The position numbers and the translations under genes are program-made. Below, piece by piece: positions 1 to 11,536 of a stretch of 64,000 bases of DNA; position 1 is the first letter of the stretch, and each line of letters starts with the position of its first letter. Location: positions 1 through 64,000 of the forward strand of contig CAJXGN010000014.1 in the NCBI GenBank assembly GCA_913053875.1. Reading direction: 5' to 3'. Origin of the DNA: an uncultured Agromyces sp. Its GTDB lineage: Bacteria > Actinomycetota > Actinomycetes > Actinomycetales > Microbacteriaceae. The notes under the pieces were generated by a model. That model had not been told where the DNA came from, searched no databases, and worked only from the letters and a program-made list of their open reading frames with translations.

Positions 1-192
1 GACGAGCTCACCGCCCGCGAACGGCAGGTGCTCGACCTCGTCGCCGAGGGCCTGTCGAACCGCCAGATCGGCGAGCGGCTCTTCATCAGCGCGAAGACCG
101 TGAGCGTGCACGTCTCCGCGGTGCTGCGCAAGCTCGACGTCGCCAGCCGCACCGAGGCCGCCGTGCTCGCCCGCGCCGCTGTGGGAGGATGA
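1..192 (+). CDS. LuxR-type regulator, C-terminal end only (5' truncated by window)
   Basis: The reading frame enters from the left edge and ends at TGA 190-192. The visible 63 residues are a complete LuxR/GerE-type helix-turn-helix, beginning [19 protein letters not shown] and followed by the recognition-helix region [17 protein letters not shown]. This DNA-binding end is nearly identical to the last 65 residues of the next gene (197-3046), so the two are probably tandem paralogues of the large LuxR (LAL) family. The missing N-terminus cannot be judged. The next gene's ribosome site (GGAGGA, 184-189) lies inside this gene's last codons, so the two are probably co-transcribed and translationally coupled. 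Confidence 0.85.
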   Translation, partial: DELTARERQVLDLVAEGLSNRQIGERLFISAKTVSVHVSAVLRKLDVASRTEAAVLARAAVGG

Positions 193-196
193 CGCC

Positions 197-3046
197 GTGG
201 GCGCCGCACCGACTCGCAGCATGGCGGGCCGGCGCGCCGAGATGCAGGCGCTGCGCGACGCGCTCGCGGCGGCGATGCACGGCGACCCGCAGGTCGTGCT
301 CGTCGGCGGCGAGGCGGGCATCGGCAAGAGCCGGCTCGTCGAGGAGTTCACCGCGGGCATCGACGAGGCCCTCGTCGCCCGCGGCCAGTGCATCGAACTC
401 GCGGACGCGGGAGCGCCGCTCATCCCGATCCGCTCGATCGTGCGAGCGCTGGTGCGGGAGTTCGGCGAACCGGCTGCGCGCGACGCCGCCGGACCCTCGG
501 CCGATGCACTCCGCACCCTGTTCCCGGGCGGCGGCGACGGCCCGCCGACCGGTGGCGCGGGCCTGCTCGAGGAGGGCTTCCTGCGCCTGGTCGAGACGCT
601 CTCGCAGCGGCGGCCGCTCGTGCTCGTCATCGAGGACGTGCACTGGGCGGATGCCTCCACGATGGCCGTCGTCCAGTACGCCATCCGCCTCGTGCGCGAC
701 GCCCGCGCCATGCTCGTGCTCACGGCCCGCACCGCCGAACTGCCGCGCGGGCACCGACTGCGCACCGACCTCGCGGAACTCGACCGCCTGCGCGCCGTCT
801 CGCGCATCGAACTGCCCCGGCTGACCAGGGAGGGCGTCGAGCAGATGGCGGGCGTCGCGCACGCCGACCGGGTCGACGAGCTCTACGCGCGCAGCGGCGG
901 CATTCCCTTCTTCGTCGAGGAACTGCTCGGGGCGAGCGCACACGACCTGCCGCACTCGCTCACCGACCTGCTCGCGGCACGGTACGAGCGCCTCTCGAGC
1001 GACACGCGGGCCGTGCTCCGGCTCATGGCGGTGGGCGGCGTGCGGGTCGAGCACGAACTGCTCGAGTCCGTGCACGGCGGCGAACCCGAGGCGCTCGAGC
1101 GCGCGATCCGCGAGGCGATCGACGGCGGGCTGCTCAACGCCGACCGATCGGGCTACGCGTTCCGGCACGCGCTCGTGCGCGAGGTCGTCGACGGCGAGCT
1201 GATGCCCGGCGAGCGCTCGCGGTACCACGCGCGGTACGCCGAGGCGCTGCAGTCGCGGCCCGGACCCGGCATCGACGTCGAGATCTCGACGCACTTCCTG
1301 GCCGCACGACGATACGACGAGGCGTTCGCGGCGGCCCGACGCGCGATCGAGGAATCCGAGCGCTCGTACGCGATGTCGACGGTCGCGGCGATGGCCGAAC
1401 GCATGATCGACATCTGGGACCAGGTGGCCGACGCCGAGGCCGTGGCCGGCATGTCGCGCGTCGACCTGCTCCAGGCCGCGGCGCACGCGCACCGCGCCGC
1501 GGGCAACGCCGTTCGCGCGATTCCGCTCACGGAGCTCGCGATGGACTCCGCTGGCGACGACCCGCTGCTCATGGCACGCCTGCTCGGCGACAACGGGCGC
1601 GACCTGTACCGCATCGGCGAGCCCGGCGCGCAGGCGCTCATGGAGCGCGGGCTCGCGCTCATCGCCGACGATCCGTCGCACGAGGCACTCGTCCTGCGCG
1701 CCGAGATCCTCGCGGACCTGAGCGCCGCGCACATGATGCAGGGCAGCGACGACACGCTCGACATCGCCGAGCGGGCGCTCGAGGTGGGAGCTTCGGCCGG
1801 CGAGGACGGGCACCGCGCGGCATCCATCGGCGCCAACATCGCCGGGGTCGCGCTCGTCGACTGGGGTCGCGTCGAGCAGGGCATGGAGCGATTCGCCCGA
1901 GCGCGTGAGTTCGCCGGCGACGACTGGGCACCGCGCGTGCGCCTCGCGATCAACCTGTCGGACTCGCTCCTCCTGCTCGGTCGCTACCGGGAGGCCGTCG
2001 AGGTCGCGGAGTCCGCCCTCGAGGAGGCGCGGGAGCGGGGCGAGGAGCGCGGCACCGGCGTGATGCTCTCCTCGAACGCGGCCGAACCGCTCTTCGCGCT
2101 CGGCGAGTGGGACCGCGCCCGACGCATCCTCGAGCGCACGCTGCGCTCCGACGCGCCGATGGCGTTCCGCAGGTTCCTGGAGCACATGCAGCTCTGGATG
2201 CTCGTGTGGTCGGGCGACCTCGACGCGGCGAACGAGTGGAACCGGATGATCCGCGGCCGTCGCGACGAGGTCGGGCGCATCGAACGCCAGGTGGAGACCG
2301 GCGCCGCGTACGACGAGGCGGAGCTGCTGCTCGCGAACGGCGACCCCGCCGCCGCGTTCGCCCGGCTCGAGCCGATCATCTTCGACGGACGCGACGACCG
2401 GCCCGCCGATCGACTGCTGCACCTCGCCACCGCCGCACGCGCCGTGGGCGCGATGCGCGACCTCGGCCAGGCTCCCCCGCGACCGCCCGACGACCTGCGC
2501 GCAGCCCTCGACGCCCTGCAGCACTGGGAGTCGGCCCCGGTCTGGACCGCGATCGCGAACGCCGAGCTGACCGACGATCCGGCGGAGCGCGCCGAGGCGT
2601 GGCAGCCGGCGCTCGACCTGCTCGCGGCGGGCAACGGGCACCGGCACCTGCTGGGCTATGGGCTGGTGCGCCAGGGCACGGCGCTGCTCGACGCCGGCGA
2701 CCGCGAGGCCGCCGCCGAGCGCATCGCCCGAGGTCGCGCCGAGGCCGAGACGCTCGGATGCGGGCTGGTCGAGCGGATGGCGGACGACGTCGCCGGCCGC
2801 GCGGGGCTGCAGCTCGGGGCATCCGCCGACCGCACCGGGAGCGGGGACGTCGAGCTCACCGCCCGCGAGCGGCAGGTGCTCGACCTCGTCGCCCAGGGCC
2901 TGTCGAACCGGGAGATCGGCGAGCGGCTCTTCATCAGCGGCAAGACGGTCAGCGTGCACGTCTCCGCCGTGCTGCGCAAGCTCGGCGTGGGGTCTCGCAC
3001 GGAGGCGGCGGCGGTCGCCACGGCCGCGCGGGCGAGCCGGGGCTGA
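197..3046 (+). CDS. LAL-type LuxR family regulator with AAA ATPase domain
   Basis: Predicted 949-residue signal-responsive transcription activator of the large ATP-binding LuxR (LAL/MalT-like) type. An N-terminal AAA_16-like NTPase has Walker [11 protein letters not shown] (residues 37-46) and Walker [13 protein letters not shown] (141-152). A long helical region of TPR-like repeats follows (about 340-870), and a LuxR helix-turn-helix lies at about 885-945. The GTG start is chosen because GGAGGA sits 7 nt upstream, inside the preceding gene; an ATG at 221 is the alternative. The inducer and target genes cannot be inferred: the downstream gcv genes are on the opposite strand. Family assignment is firm; function is generic. 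Confidence 0.9.
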   Translation: MGAAPTRSMAGRRAEMQALRDALAAAMHGDPQVVLVGGEAGIGKSRLVEEFTAGIDEALVARGQCIELADAGAPLIPIRSIVRALVREFGEPAARDAAGPSADALRTLFPGGGDGPPTGGAGLLEEGFLRLVETLSQRRPLVLVIEDVHWADASTMAVVQYAIRLVRDARAMLVLTARTAELPRGHRLRTDLAELDRLRAVSRIELPRLTREGVEQMAGVAHADRVDELYARSGGIPFFVEELLGASAHDLPHSLTDLLAARYERLSSDTRAVLRLMAVGGVRVEHELLESVHGGEPEALERAIREAIDGGLLNADRSGYAFRHALVREVVDGELMPGERSRYHARYAEALQSRPGPGIDVEISTHFLAARRYDEAFAAARRAIEESERSYAMSTVAAMAERMIDIWDQVADAEAVAGMSRVDLLQAAAHAHRAAGNAVRAIPLTELAMDSAGDDPLLMARLLGDNGRDLYRIGEPGAQALMERGLALIADDPSHEALVLRAEILADLSAAHMMQGSDDTLDIAERALEVGASAGEDGHRAASIGANIAGVALVDWGRVEQGMERFARAREFAGDDWAPRVRLAINLSDSLLLLGRYREAVEVAESALEEARERGEERGTGVMLSSNAAEPLFALGEWDRARRILERTLRSDAPMAFRRFLEHMQLWMLVWSGDLDAANEWNRMIRGRRDEVGRIERQVETGAAYDEAELLLANGDPAAAFARLEPIIFDGRDDRPADRLLHLATAARAVGAMRDLGQAPPRPPDDLRAALDALQHWESAPVWTAIANAELTDDPAERAEAWQPALDLLAAGNGHRHLLGYGLVRQGTALLDAGDREAAAERIARGRAEAETLGCGLVERMADDVAGRAGLQLGASADRTGSGDVELTARERQVLDLVAQGLSNREIGERLFISGKTVSVHVSAVLRKLGVGSRTEAAAVATAARASRG

Positions 3047-3073
3047 CCCGGCCCGCCCGGGGCATCCGCTCCC

Positions 3074-5940
<2,867 letters not shown>

Positions 5941-5944
<4 letters not shown>

Positions 5945-6339
5945 TCGCCCGTGACCTCGCGGTACTGCTCGAGGCTCAGCAGGTCTCCGGGCACCTCCGC
6001 GACCATGACCTTGATGAGCCAGCCGTCGCCGAACGGGTCGCTGTTGAGCAGCTCGGGCTCCTCGACCGCGCGCTCGTTCACCTCGGTAACCGTGCCGTCG
6101 ACCGGCGAGATCAGCTCGCCCACCGACTTGGTCGACTCGATCTCGCCGACGACCTCGCCCGCGGCCACGGCCGTGCCGACCTCGGGCAGCTCGAGGAAGA
6201 CGACGTCGCCGAGCTTGTCGGCCGCGTAGGCGGTGATGCCCACCACCACGCCGCCGGCGTCGACGCCCTCCGCGGGGTCCTCGTCGATCAGCACCCACTC
6301 GTGGTCGCTGGTGTACTTCAGGTCGTTCAGGTCGGTCAT
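5941..6339 (-). CDS. gcvH: Glycine cleavage system H protein
   Basis: A 132-residue lipoyl carrier that shuttles the aminomethyl intermediate between GcvP, GcvT and the lipoamide dehydrogenase. The lipoyl attachment site is K71 in [12 protein letters not shown], the family signature, and the N-terminus begins with the usual YTSDHEWV. It lies 93 nt after gcvT and overlaps gcvP by 4 nt. A short insertion after residue 20 ([12 protein letters not shown]) replaces the usual tight turn and makes it slightly longer than many H proteins. Lipoylation enzymes and the L protein are not in this window. Confidence 0.97.
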
Positions 6340-6432
6340 GGGGTTCCCCTCGGGTGGTGGTTCGCGGTGCTCGTGCGGTGCGGTGCGGTTCGTTGTGGCT
6401 GGTGGGCGGCGGATGCCGGTGGGCGGGCGCAG

Positions 6433-7581
6433 CTACTTCGCGCGGCGGTAGAACGGCAGGTCGACGACGGATGCGGCGATGCGCGTGCCGCGCACGTCGA
6501 CGTACAGGGTGGTGCCCGTCGCCGCGTGGCGCGGGGCGACGTAGGCCATGGCGATCGGGTGGCCGAGGGTCGGCGACAGCGCGCCGCTCGTGATGACGCC
6601 GACCTCGGAGGCATCCGCCCCCTCGCCGTCGAAGAGCGCGTACCCGGCGCGGCCCGCACGGCGGCCCTCGCTCACAAGTCCGACCAGCACCGGGGCATCC
6701 GGCGCCGGCCCCTCCTCGCTCGCGGCGCGGCCGACGAAGTCGACCTCCTTGCCAAGCGCGACCACGCGGCCGAGGCCCGCCTGCGCGGGGAAGGTGTCGC
6801 GCGTGAGCTCGTGGCCGTAGAGCGGCATGCCGGCCTCGAGGCGCAGCGTGTCGCGGCTCGCGAGGCCCGCCGGCACGATTCCGTGCGGCTCGCCGGCCTC
6901 GGCGAGCGCCTCCCAGAGGGCCGGCGCCTGGTCGGGCGAGACGTAGAGCTCGAAGCCGTCCTCGCCCGTGTAGCCCGTGCGGGCGACGAGCACGGGCTGC
7001 TCGGCGTATTCCGCGGCGACGGCCCGGTAGTACTTCATGCCCGTGACGGCATGGACGAAGTCGTCGTGGTCGTTGCCGTCGCCCTGGAGGCCGAAGCCCG
7101 GGGTCGTCGTGAGGATCTCCAGGGCCTTCGGGCCCTGCACGGCGATGAGCGCCACGTCGTCGGACTCGTCGAACACCTCGCAGTCGAACGGCGCGGTGCG
7201 TGCTCGCAGTTCGTCGGCGACGTGCTCGGCGTTGGCCGCGTTGGCGACGACGAGGTAGCGGTCGGCGCCCGTGCGGTAGACGACCAGGTCGTCGATCACG
7301 CCGCCGTGGCGGGCGAGCAGCAGGGTGTACTTCGCCTGGCCCTCTACGCTGGCGGAGAGTTTGCCCGCGAGGGCGTAGTCGAGCGCGCGGTCGGCCTCGG
7401 GGCCGACGACCACGATCTCGCCCATGTGCGAGAGGTCGAAGAGGCCGGCCGTGGTGCGGACCGCCTTGTGCTCGGCGAGGTCGGACGAGTAGCGCACGGG
7501 CATCTGCCAGCCCGCGAAGTCGGTGAAGGTCGCGCCGGCGGCGCGGTGGATCGCATCGAGGGGGCTCAGGCGTTCGGTCAT
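6433..7581 (-). CDS. gcvT: Aminomethyltransferase (glycine cleavage T protein)
   Basis: A 382-residue tetrahydrofolate-dependent T protein that releases ammonia and forms 5,10-methylene-THF from the aminomethyl group on GcvH. Characteristic segments include [11 protein letters not shown] near residue 50, [13 protein letters not shown] in the middle and a [13 protein letters not shown] folate-binding segment. The start is set at ATG 7581 because AGGAGA lies 7 nt upstream; an in-frame ATG at 7602 has no such site. First gene of the gcvTHP operon, directly downstream of a tandem glycine riboswitch. Confidence 0.96.
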   Translation of the reverse strand: MTERLSPLDAIHRAAGATFTDFAGWQMPVRYSSDLAEHKAVRTTAGLFDLSHMGEIVVVGPEADRALDYALAGKLSASVEGQAKYTLLLARHGGVIDDLVVYRTGADRYLVVANAANAEHVADELRARTAPFDCEVFDESDDVALIAVQGPKALEILTTTPGFGLQGDGNDHDDFVHAVTGMKYYRAVAAEYAEQPVLVARTGYTGEDGFELYVSPDQAPALWEALAEAGEPHGIVPAGLASRDTLRLEAGMPLYGHELTRDTFPAQAGLGRVVALGKEVDFVGRAASEEGPAPDAPVLVGLVSEGRRAGRAGYALFDGEGADASEVGVITSGALSPTLGHPIAMAYVAPRHAATGTTLYVDVRGTRIAASVVDLPFYRRAK

Positions 7582-7635
7582 GGAGTTCTCCTGTCGTCGC
7601 ACGGCGCGCGCGGCATGCTGCCGCGGTCGAGAACT

Positions 7636-7810
7636 CCCCCTCTGTCATGTGCCTGAGAGTTTCACGGCCCCGTGGGGTCGCTTTCACCGTGGGCGGGATG
7701 CTCGTGGCATCCGCTTTTCAGAGCGGCCTGCTCGCTGCGGTCTGTGACCTGAGAGATTGGCGGGGAGGCTTGCTCCTTCGGTGCCGGCCCAGCCGGCTCT
7801 CCCGCAACGC
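7636..7810 (-). promoter_or_regulatory. Tandem glycine riboswitch upstream of gcvT
   Basis: Read on the minus strand, two consecutive copies of the glycine-aptamer signature appear. Aptamer 1 (about 7735-7810) contains GCGGGAGAG, GCACCGAAGGAGCAA and AATCTCTCAGGTCACAGAC. Aptamer 2 (about 7636-7734) ends with AAACTCTCAGGCACATGAC followed by AGAGG. A CUCUCAGG core near each 3' end and the linked tandem arrangement match the known gcvT glycine riboswitch family. A likely promoter -10 (TAGGCT, minus strand, 7841-7846) would place the transcription start about 20 nt before aptamer 1. The interval from 7582 to 8157 has no gene; it holds this element and two palindromes. Confidence 0.93.
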
Positions 7811-7840
7811 GTCGATGGCCCGATATGCGATTGTGCGCAC

Positions 7841-7846
7841 AGCCTA
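7841..7846 (-). promoter_or_regulatory. Probable -10 box of the gcvTHP operon
   Basis: TAGGCT on the minus strand, the same form of -10 box seen before several other genes in this window. It lies just upstream of the first glycine aptamer. No convincing -35 hexamer is visible at 16-18 nt. Confidence 0.45.
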
Positions 7847-7911
7847 CCAACCGAACCCGCGAATCCCCCGCACGCCCGCCGGGTGAGCTCGGTCAAGCCC
7901 GGTCCGGCCCC

Positions 7912-7967
7912 AGACCCGTCAATATCCTGCGCTCTCGCGCCTCATTCCGCAGTTCCTTGACGGGTCT
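7912..7967. repeat. Palindrome copy 1 flanking the DUF559 gene
   Basis: A 56-nt imperfect palindrome. Its 11-nt outer arms are AGACCCGTCAA and TTGACGGGTCT. After a 4x4 internal loop, an inner stem CTGCG/CGCAG encloses a 16-nt loop. Its right arm, extended by TCGAGCAC, forms a perfect 18-bp inverted repeat with the left side of copy 2 (7957-7974 against 7988-8005), so copies 1 and 2 can also fold as one larger structure. Confidence 0.85.
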
Positions 7968-7993
7968 CGAGCACGACCCGGCCTCGTGTGCTC

Positions 7994-8051
7994 GAGACCC
8001 GTCAAGTTGCTGCGTTCCGAGTGCTGGGAACGCAGCTCCTTGACGGGTCTC
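7994..8051. repeat. Palindrome copy 2 flanking the DUF559 gene
   Basis: A 58-nt palindrome with perfect 12-bp outer arms GAGACCCGTCAA / TTGACGGGTCTC, a 4x4 internal loop, and a perfect 9-bp inner stem CTGCGTTCC / GGAACGCAG around an 8-nt loop. This is the most regular of the four copies. It ends 106 nt before the ATG of the DUF559 gene. Confidence 0.88.
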
Positions 8052-8157
8052 GGTTGCAGGACACCGTCCACTCCTCAACACACCGCGGATCACGGCTCCT
8101 TCCGGCGCATACGCACACGGAGCCGCTGGAGCCCGGTCGGTCGGAGATCGTGTCACC

Positions 8158-9087
8158 ATGCGAAGGCCGAGCCGACTCCCCGCCGATCTCGCGTCCCGCG
8201 TGTCATTCACGACTTCGGATGCAGCGCAGCTCGGCGTCGGACATCGGCGCCTCGCCGCATCCGACATCGTGGCTCCGTTCCACGGCGTGCGGTCCACCCG
8301 GGAATCACCACCGCTCGCCTCGGCCTATCAAGTGCGACTCACCGAGGGTCAGTGCTTCAGCCATACCACGGCCGCACTGCTCCTGGGCTGTCCGCTCCCT
8401 CGCAGGCTGGAACGAGCCGCTGTTGTCCACGTCTCGAGCGTCGGGAAGTGGCGCGGGCCACGGACCCGCGGAGTCGTCGGCCACGAGCTGTCAAGCCGAT
8501 GCACCAAGGTCATCGGGGTCGACGGTCTTCCGGTGACGGATGCCCCGACAACCTGGCGCCACCTCGCCGGGATGCTCTCCGTCGACGAACTCATCGCAAT
8601 CGGCGACTACTTGGTGTCGCCGCGCGGGTCCTACGGCGATCTCCCGGCTCTCACCGAAGCCGAGGGACTGCGCCGTTCGATCGAGCGAACGCCTCGTGTT
8701 CGCGGAGCGGCTCGAGCCCGTGACGCACTCATGGAGGTCCGCGTCGGCGCCCGCTCACCGAAGGAGACCGAAGCTCGGCTCATGATCTGCCGAGCAGGAT
8801 TGCCGGAGCCGGAGCTGAACCATGCCGTCTTCGACGACAAGGGTGAACTCATCGCTGAGATCGACCTCGCGTACCCGGACGACCTCCTCGGCGTGGAGTA
8901 CGAGGGCGACTCGCATCGGGAGCGCGAGCGGTTCCGGCGCGACATCCGACGCATCGAGCGACTCCAGGACGCAGGCTGGCACATCATCCGCCTGGCAGCG
9001 GACGACGTCGACTCGACGCTCGCGACGTCGGCATCCCGCGACACGATCCAGCGAATCGAACGACGACTCCGCATGGCCCGTCCCTGA
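8158..9087 (+). CDS. AbiEi-like N-terminus fused to DUF559 (Vsr-like) endonuclease domain
   Basis: A 309-residue protein. Residues 10-48 (SFTTSDAAQLGVGHRRL region) resemble the winged-helix N-terminus seen in AbiEi-type proteins. The C-terminal third is a DUF559/Vsr-like PD-(D/E)XK nuclease domain: candidate acidic residues are E205 (SPKETEAR), D236 (EIDLAYPDD) and E247/E249 (GVEYEGDSH), followed by a helix and strand RLQDAGWHIIRLAADDV. The gene stands alone, framed by two palindromes on each side of one family. Its codons include more A/T-ending choices than its neighbours, which suggests transfer. The nuclease fold is a family-level inference; substrate is unknown. Known DUF559 proteins are abundant in actinobacteria but poorly characterised. 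Confidence 0.85.
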   Translation: MRRPSRLPADLASRVSFTTSDAAQLGVGHRRLAASDIVAPFHGVRSTRESPPLASAYQVRLTEGQCFSHTTAALLLGCPLPRRLERAAVVHVSSVGKWRGPRTRGVVGHELSSRCTKVIGVDGLPVTDAPTTWRHLAGMLSVDELIAIGDYLVSPRGSYGDLPALTEAEGLRRSIERTPRVRGAARARDALMEVRVGARSPKETEARLMICRAGLPEPELNHAVFDDKGELIAEIDLAYPDDLLGVEYEGDSHRERERFRRDIRRIERLQDAGWHIIRLAADDVDSTLATSASRDTIQRIERRLRMARP

Positions 9088-9127
9088 CGAACAGAAGCGC
9101 CGCCGACCCCACTTCCCCCGCCCGCCT

Positions 9128-9185
9128 GAGACCCGTCAAGAAACTGCGCTCTCGCCGCTGGGATCGCAGCAATATGACGGGTCTC
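9128..9185. repeat. Palindrome copy 3 flanking the DUF559 gene
   Basis: A 58-nt copy with left arm GAGACCCGTCAA, right arm TGACGGGTCTC (first base mismatched), and inner stem CTGCG/CGCAG around 16 nt. It starts 40 nt after the stop of the DUF559 gene. Confidence 0.85.
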
Positions 9186-9210
9186 GAGTCGTTCCCACCG
9201 CGCTACGCGT

Positions 9211-9268
9211 GAGACCCGTCAAGAATCTGCGCTCTGGGCCGCCAAAGCGCAAGGAATTGACGGGTCTT
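9211..9268. repeat. Palindrome copy 4 flanking the DUF559 gene
   Basis: A 58-nt copy with left arm GAGACCCGTCAA and right arm TTGACGGGTCTT (last base mismatched). The inner stem TGCGCT/AGCGCA has drifted from the other copies but keeps base pairing, with compensating changes. It ends 26 nt before the first nad operator repeat. Confidence 0.83.
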
Positions 9269-9283
9269 GAGAAGACGGGCGGT

Positions 9284-9343
9284 TTGGCGTTCGGGTCAGG
9301 GTGACACTAAGATGGACGAGCTTCGAGTCAGAGTGACACTTAG
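9284..9343 (+). promoter_or_regulatory. Promoter with duplicated operator of the nrtR-nad operon
   Basis: Two direct copies of a 17-mer, GTCAGGGTGACACTAAG (9295-9311) and GTCAGAGTGACACTTAG (9327-9343), differ at two positions and are spaced 32 nt start to start, about three helical turns. Each contains an odd palindrome of the form AGTG-A-CACT. A plausible promoter is TTGGCG (9284-9289), 18 nt, TAAGAT (9308-9313), so copy 1 overlaps the -10 box and copy 2 the initially transcribed region. Repression by NrtR, encoded immediately downstream, is inferred from the family. Confidence 0.65.
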
Positions 9344-9355
9344 GGGGTGGGGCGG

Positions 9356-10144
9356 ATGCCGGTGGAGCCTGCGCGCACGGACGCGACGACACGACACGAC
9401 GCACGCCTCGCCGTGTCGACGGTGATCTTCGCGCTGCGCCGCGACGAGGCATCCGGCCTGCCCTCGCTCTGGATTCCCCTCGTGCGCCGCACGCGCGACC
9501 CCTACCTCGACGACTGGGCGCTGCCCGGCGGCTGGCTGCCCGACGACGAGGAGCTGTCGGATGCCGCGGCCAGGACGCTCGGCGAGACCACCGGCCTCTC
9601 CCCCAAGTACCTCGAGCAGCTCTACACGTTCGGCGCACTCGGGCGCTCGCCCGGCGGCCGCGTCGTGTCGGTCGTGTACTGGGCGCTCGTGCAGTCGGAC
9701 GAGGCCGAGCGCGCCACGACCGACGAGAACGTGCGCTGGTGCGCCGCCGACTCGCTCGGCCGACTGGCGTTCGACCACAACCGCATCGTCGAGTACGCGC
9801 TCTGGCGCCTGCGCACGAAGATGGAGTACGCCCGCATCGCGCACGCGTTCCTCGGCGACACCTTCACCCTCGCGCAGCTGCGCGAGGTGCACGAGGCCGT
9901 GCTGCAGCGTCGGCTCGACCCCGCCAACTTCCGTCGCACGATGGAAGCGTCCGGCACCCTCGTCGACACCGGCGAGCGCCTGTCGGGCACCCCGCACCGG
10001 CCGCCGAAGCTCTACCGCTACGACGCCTCGATCGACCTGGCCGACGCCGGGCCGCTCGCCCGAACCCGCGCGCTCGGCAACGGCGCGCACCGCGATCGGG
10101 TCGAGACCGACCCGATCCTGCCCCACCCGAGGATGAGAGCATGA
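9356..10144 (+). CDS. nrtR: NrtR-type Nudix repressor of NAD biosynthesis
   Basis: A 262-residue protein with an N-terminal Nudix-like domain and a C-terminal winged helix (about residues 165-240, with TFTLAQLREVHEAVLQRRLDP), the NrtR architecture. The Nudix box is degenerate: the usual REUXEEXGU is RTLGETTGL, losing catalytic glutamates, as expected for a sensor of ADP-ribose-type ligands rather than a hydrolase. It heads nadA-nadB-nadC-nadS; the corynebacterial homologue NdnR represses the matching operon. ATG 9356 is chosen; a GTG at 9347 would overlap the operator repeat and is less likely. Its stop overlaps nadA by 4 nt (ATGA). Confidence 0.9.
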   Translation: MPVEPARTDATTRHDARLAVSTVIFALRRDEASGLPSLWIPLVRRTRDPYLDDWALPGGWLPDDEELSDAAARTLGETTGLSPKYLEQLYTFGALGRSPGGRVVSVVYWALVQSDEAERATTDENVRWCAADSLGRLAFDHNRIVEYALWRLRTKMEYARIAHAFLGDTFTLAQLREVHEAVLQRRLDPANFRRTMEASGTLVDTGERLSGTPHRPPKLYRYDASIDLADAGPLARTRALGNGAHRDRVETDPILPHPRMRA

Positions 10145-11535
10145 CCATCGCAACGCCCCCCGCCCGCGACGAGGCACAGGTCCGCCGCGCGGCATCCGTC
10201 GACCGCAGCATCCGGCTCATCCAGACCGGCGCGACGGCCGGTGAGACCTGCGCCCCCGAGCTCGCCAAGGGCCCGTGGGAGTTCGACCGCGGACCCGTGG
10301 GCTACGGCCCCGGCTCGTCGATGGGCGACGTCATCCCGACCGGATCGCCGCGCCAGGGCGACCTCCCCGAGTCGTACCGCACCGCCTCGCAGGAGGAGCT
10401 GCACGAGCGCATCGAGGCCGCGAAGGCCACGCTCGGCGACCGCGTCGTGGTGCTCGGCCACTTCTACCAGCGCGACGAGGTCGTGCGGCACGCCGACTTC
10501 GTGGGCGACTCGTTCCAGCTCGCGAACGCCGCCAAGGCGAAGCCCGAGGCCGAGGCGATCGTGTTCTGCGGCGTGCACTTCATGGCCGAGACGGCCGACA
10601 TGCTGTCCACGCCGGAGCAGAGCGTCATCCTGCCGAACCTCGCGGCCGGCTGCTCGATGGCCGACATGGCCGACCTCGACTCCGTGATGGAGTGCTGGGA
10701 GCAGCTCGAGGAGGTCTACGGCACCGAGCCCGACGCCGACGGGCGCGTGCCGGTGATCCCGGTGACCTACATGAACTCGTCGGCGGCGCTCAAGGGCTTC
10801 TGCGGCGAGCGCGGCGGCATCGTCTGCACGTCGTCGAACGCCGAGACCGTGCTCGAGTGGGCGTTCGAGCGCGGGCAGCGCGTGCTGTTCTTCCCCGACC
10901 AGCACCTCGGCCGCAACACCGCGAAGGCGATGGGAGTGCCGCTCGAGCAGATGCCGATGTGGAACCCGCGCAAGCCCCTCGGCGGCTCGACCGAGGACGA
11001 GTTGCAGGATGCCCGGGTCATCCTCTGGCACGGGTTCTGCTCGGTGCACAAGCGCTTCACGGTCGACCAGATCGAGACGGCGCGCGCCGAGCACCCGGGC
11101 GTGCAGGTCATCGTGCACCCCGAGTGCCCGATGCCGGTGGTCGACGCGGCCGACGGCTACGGCTCGACCGACTTCATCGTGAAGGCGATCCAGGCGGCTC
11201 CCGCCGGCTCGAGCTTCGCGATCGGCACCGAGATCAACCTCGTGCAGCGCCTCGCCGCGGAACACCCGGAACACGAGATCTTCTGCCTCGACCCGGTCGT
11301 GTGCCCGTGCTCGACCATGTACCGCATCCACCCGGGCTACCTCGCGTGGGTGCTCGAGGAGCTCGTCGAGGGCCGCACGGTGAACCCGATCACGGTGCCC
11401 GACGAGGTGGCGGGCCACGCGCGGGTGGCACTCGAGCGGATGCTGGCGGCGAAGCCCCCCGCCGGCGCCGTCGCGAAGGCGGGCACGCGCGTCTCCGACG
11501 CGATCGCGGCGCCCACGCCCGGCGCGCGGGGCTGA
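10141..11535 (+). CDS. nadA: Quinolinate synthase A
   Basis: A 464-residue [4Fe-4S] enzyme that condenses iminoaspartate with dihydroxyacetone phosphate to quinolinate. Probable cluster cysteines are C171 (AAGCSMAD), C329 (HPECPMP) and C388 or C390 (VCPCSTMYR). GHFYQRDEVV and the CTSSNA motif are also diagnostic. An N-terminal extension of about 80 residues before the catalytic core makes it longer than the minimal enzyme. It overlaps nrtR by 4 nt and is followed one base later by nadB, which makes its substrate; nadS downstream probably supplies sulfur for its cluster. Confidence 0.96.
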   Translation: MTIATPPARDEAQVRRAASVDRSIRLIQTGATAGETCAPELAKGPWEFDRGPVGYGPGSSMGDVIPTGSPRQGDLPESYRTASQEELHERIEAAKATLGDRVVVLGHFYQRDEVVRHADFVGDSFQLANAAKAKPEAEAIVFCGVHFMAETADMLSTPEQSVILPNLAAGCSMADMADLDSVMECWEQLEEVYGTEPDADGRVPVIPVTYMNSSAALKGFCGERGGIVCTSSNAETVLEWAFERGQRVLFFPDQHLGRNTAKAMGVPLEQMPMWNPRKPLGGSTEDELQDARVILWHGFCSVHKRFTVDQIETARAEHPGVQVIVHPECPMPVVDAADGYGSTDFIVKAIQAAPAGSSFAIGTEINLVQRLAAEHPEHEIFCLDPVVCPCSTMYRIHPGYLAWVLEELVEGRTVNPITVPDEVAGHARVALERMLAAKPPAGAVAKAGTRVSDAIAAPTPGARG

Positions 11536-11536
11536 C

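Noticed and set aside
8085..8130. GGCTCC/GGAGCC inverted repeat before the DUF559 gene
   Set aside because: Only 6 bp with a long loop and no repeat elsewhere in the cassette; weak evidence for an operator.
7986..8723. Plus-strand frame running through a palindrome and into the DUF559 gene
   Set aside because: It is out of frame with the DUF559 motifs and begins within a repeat; no start signal.
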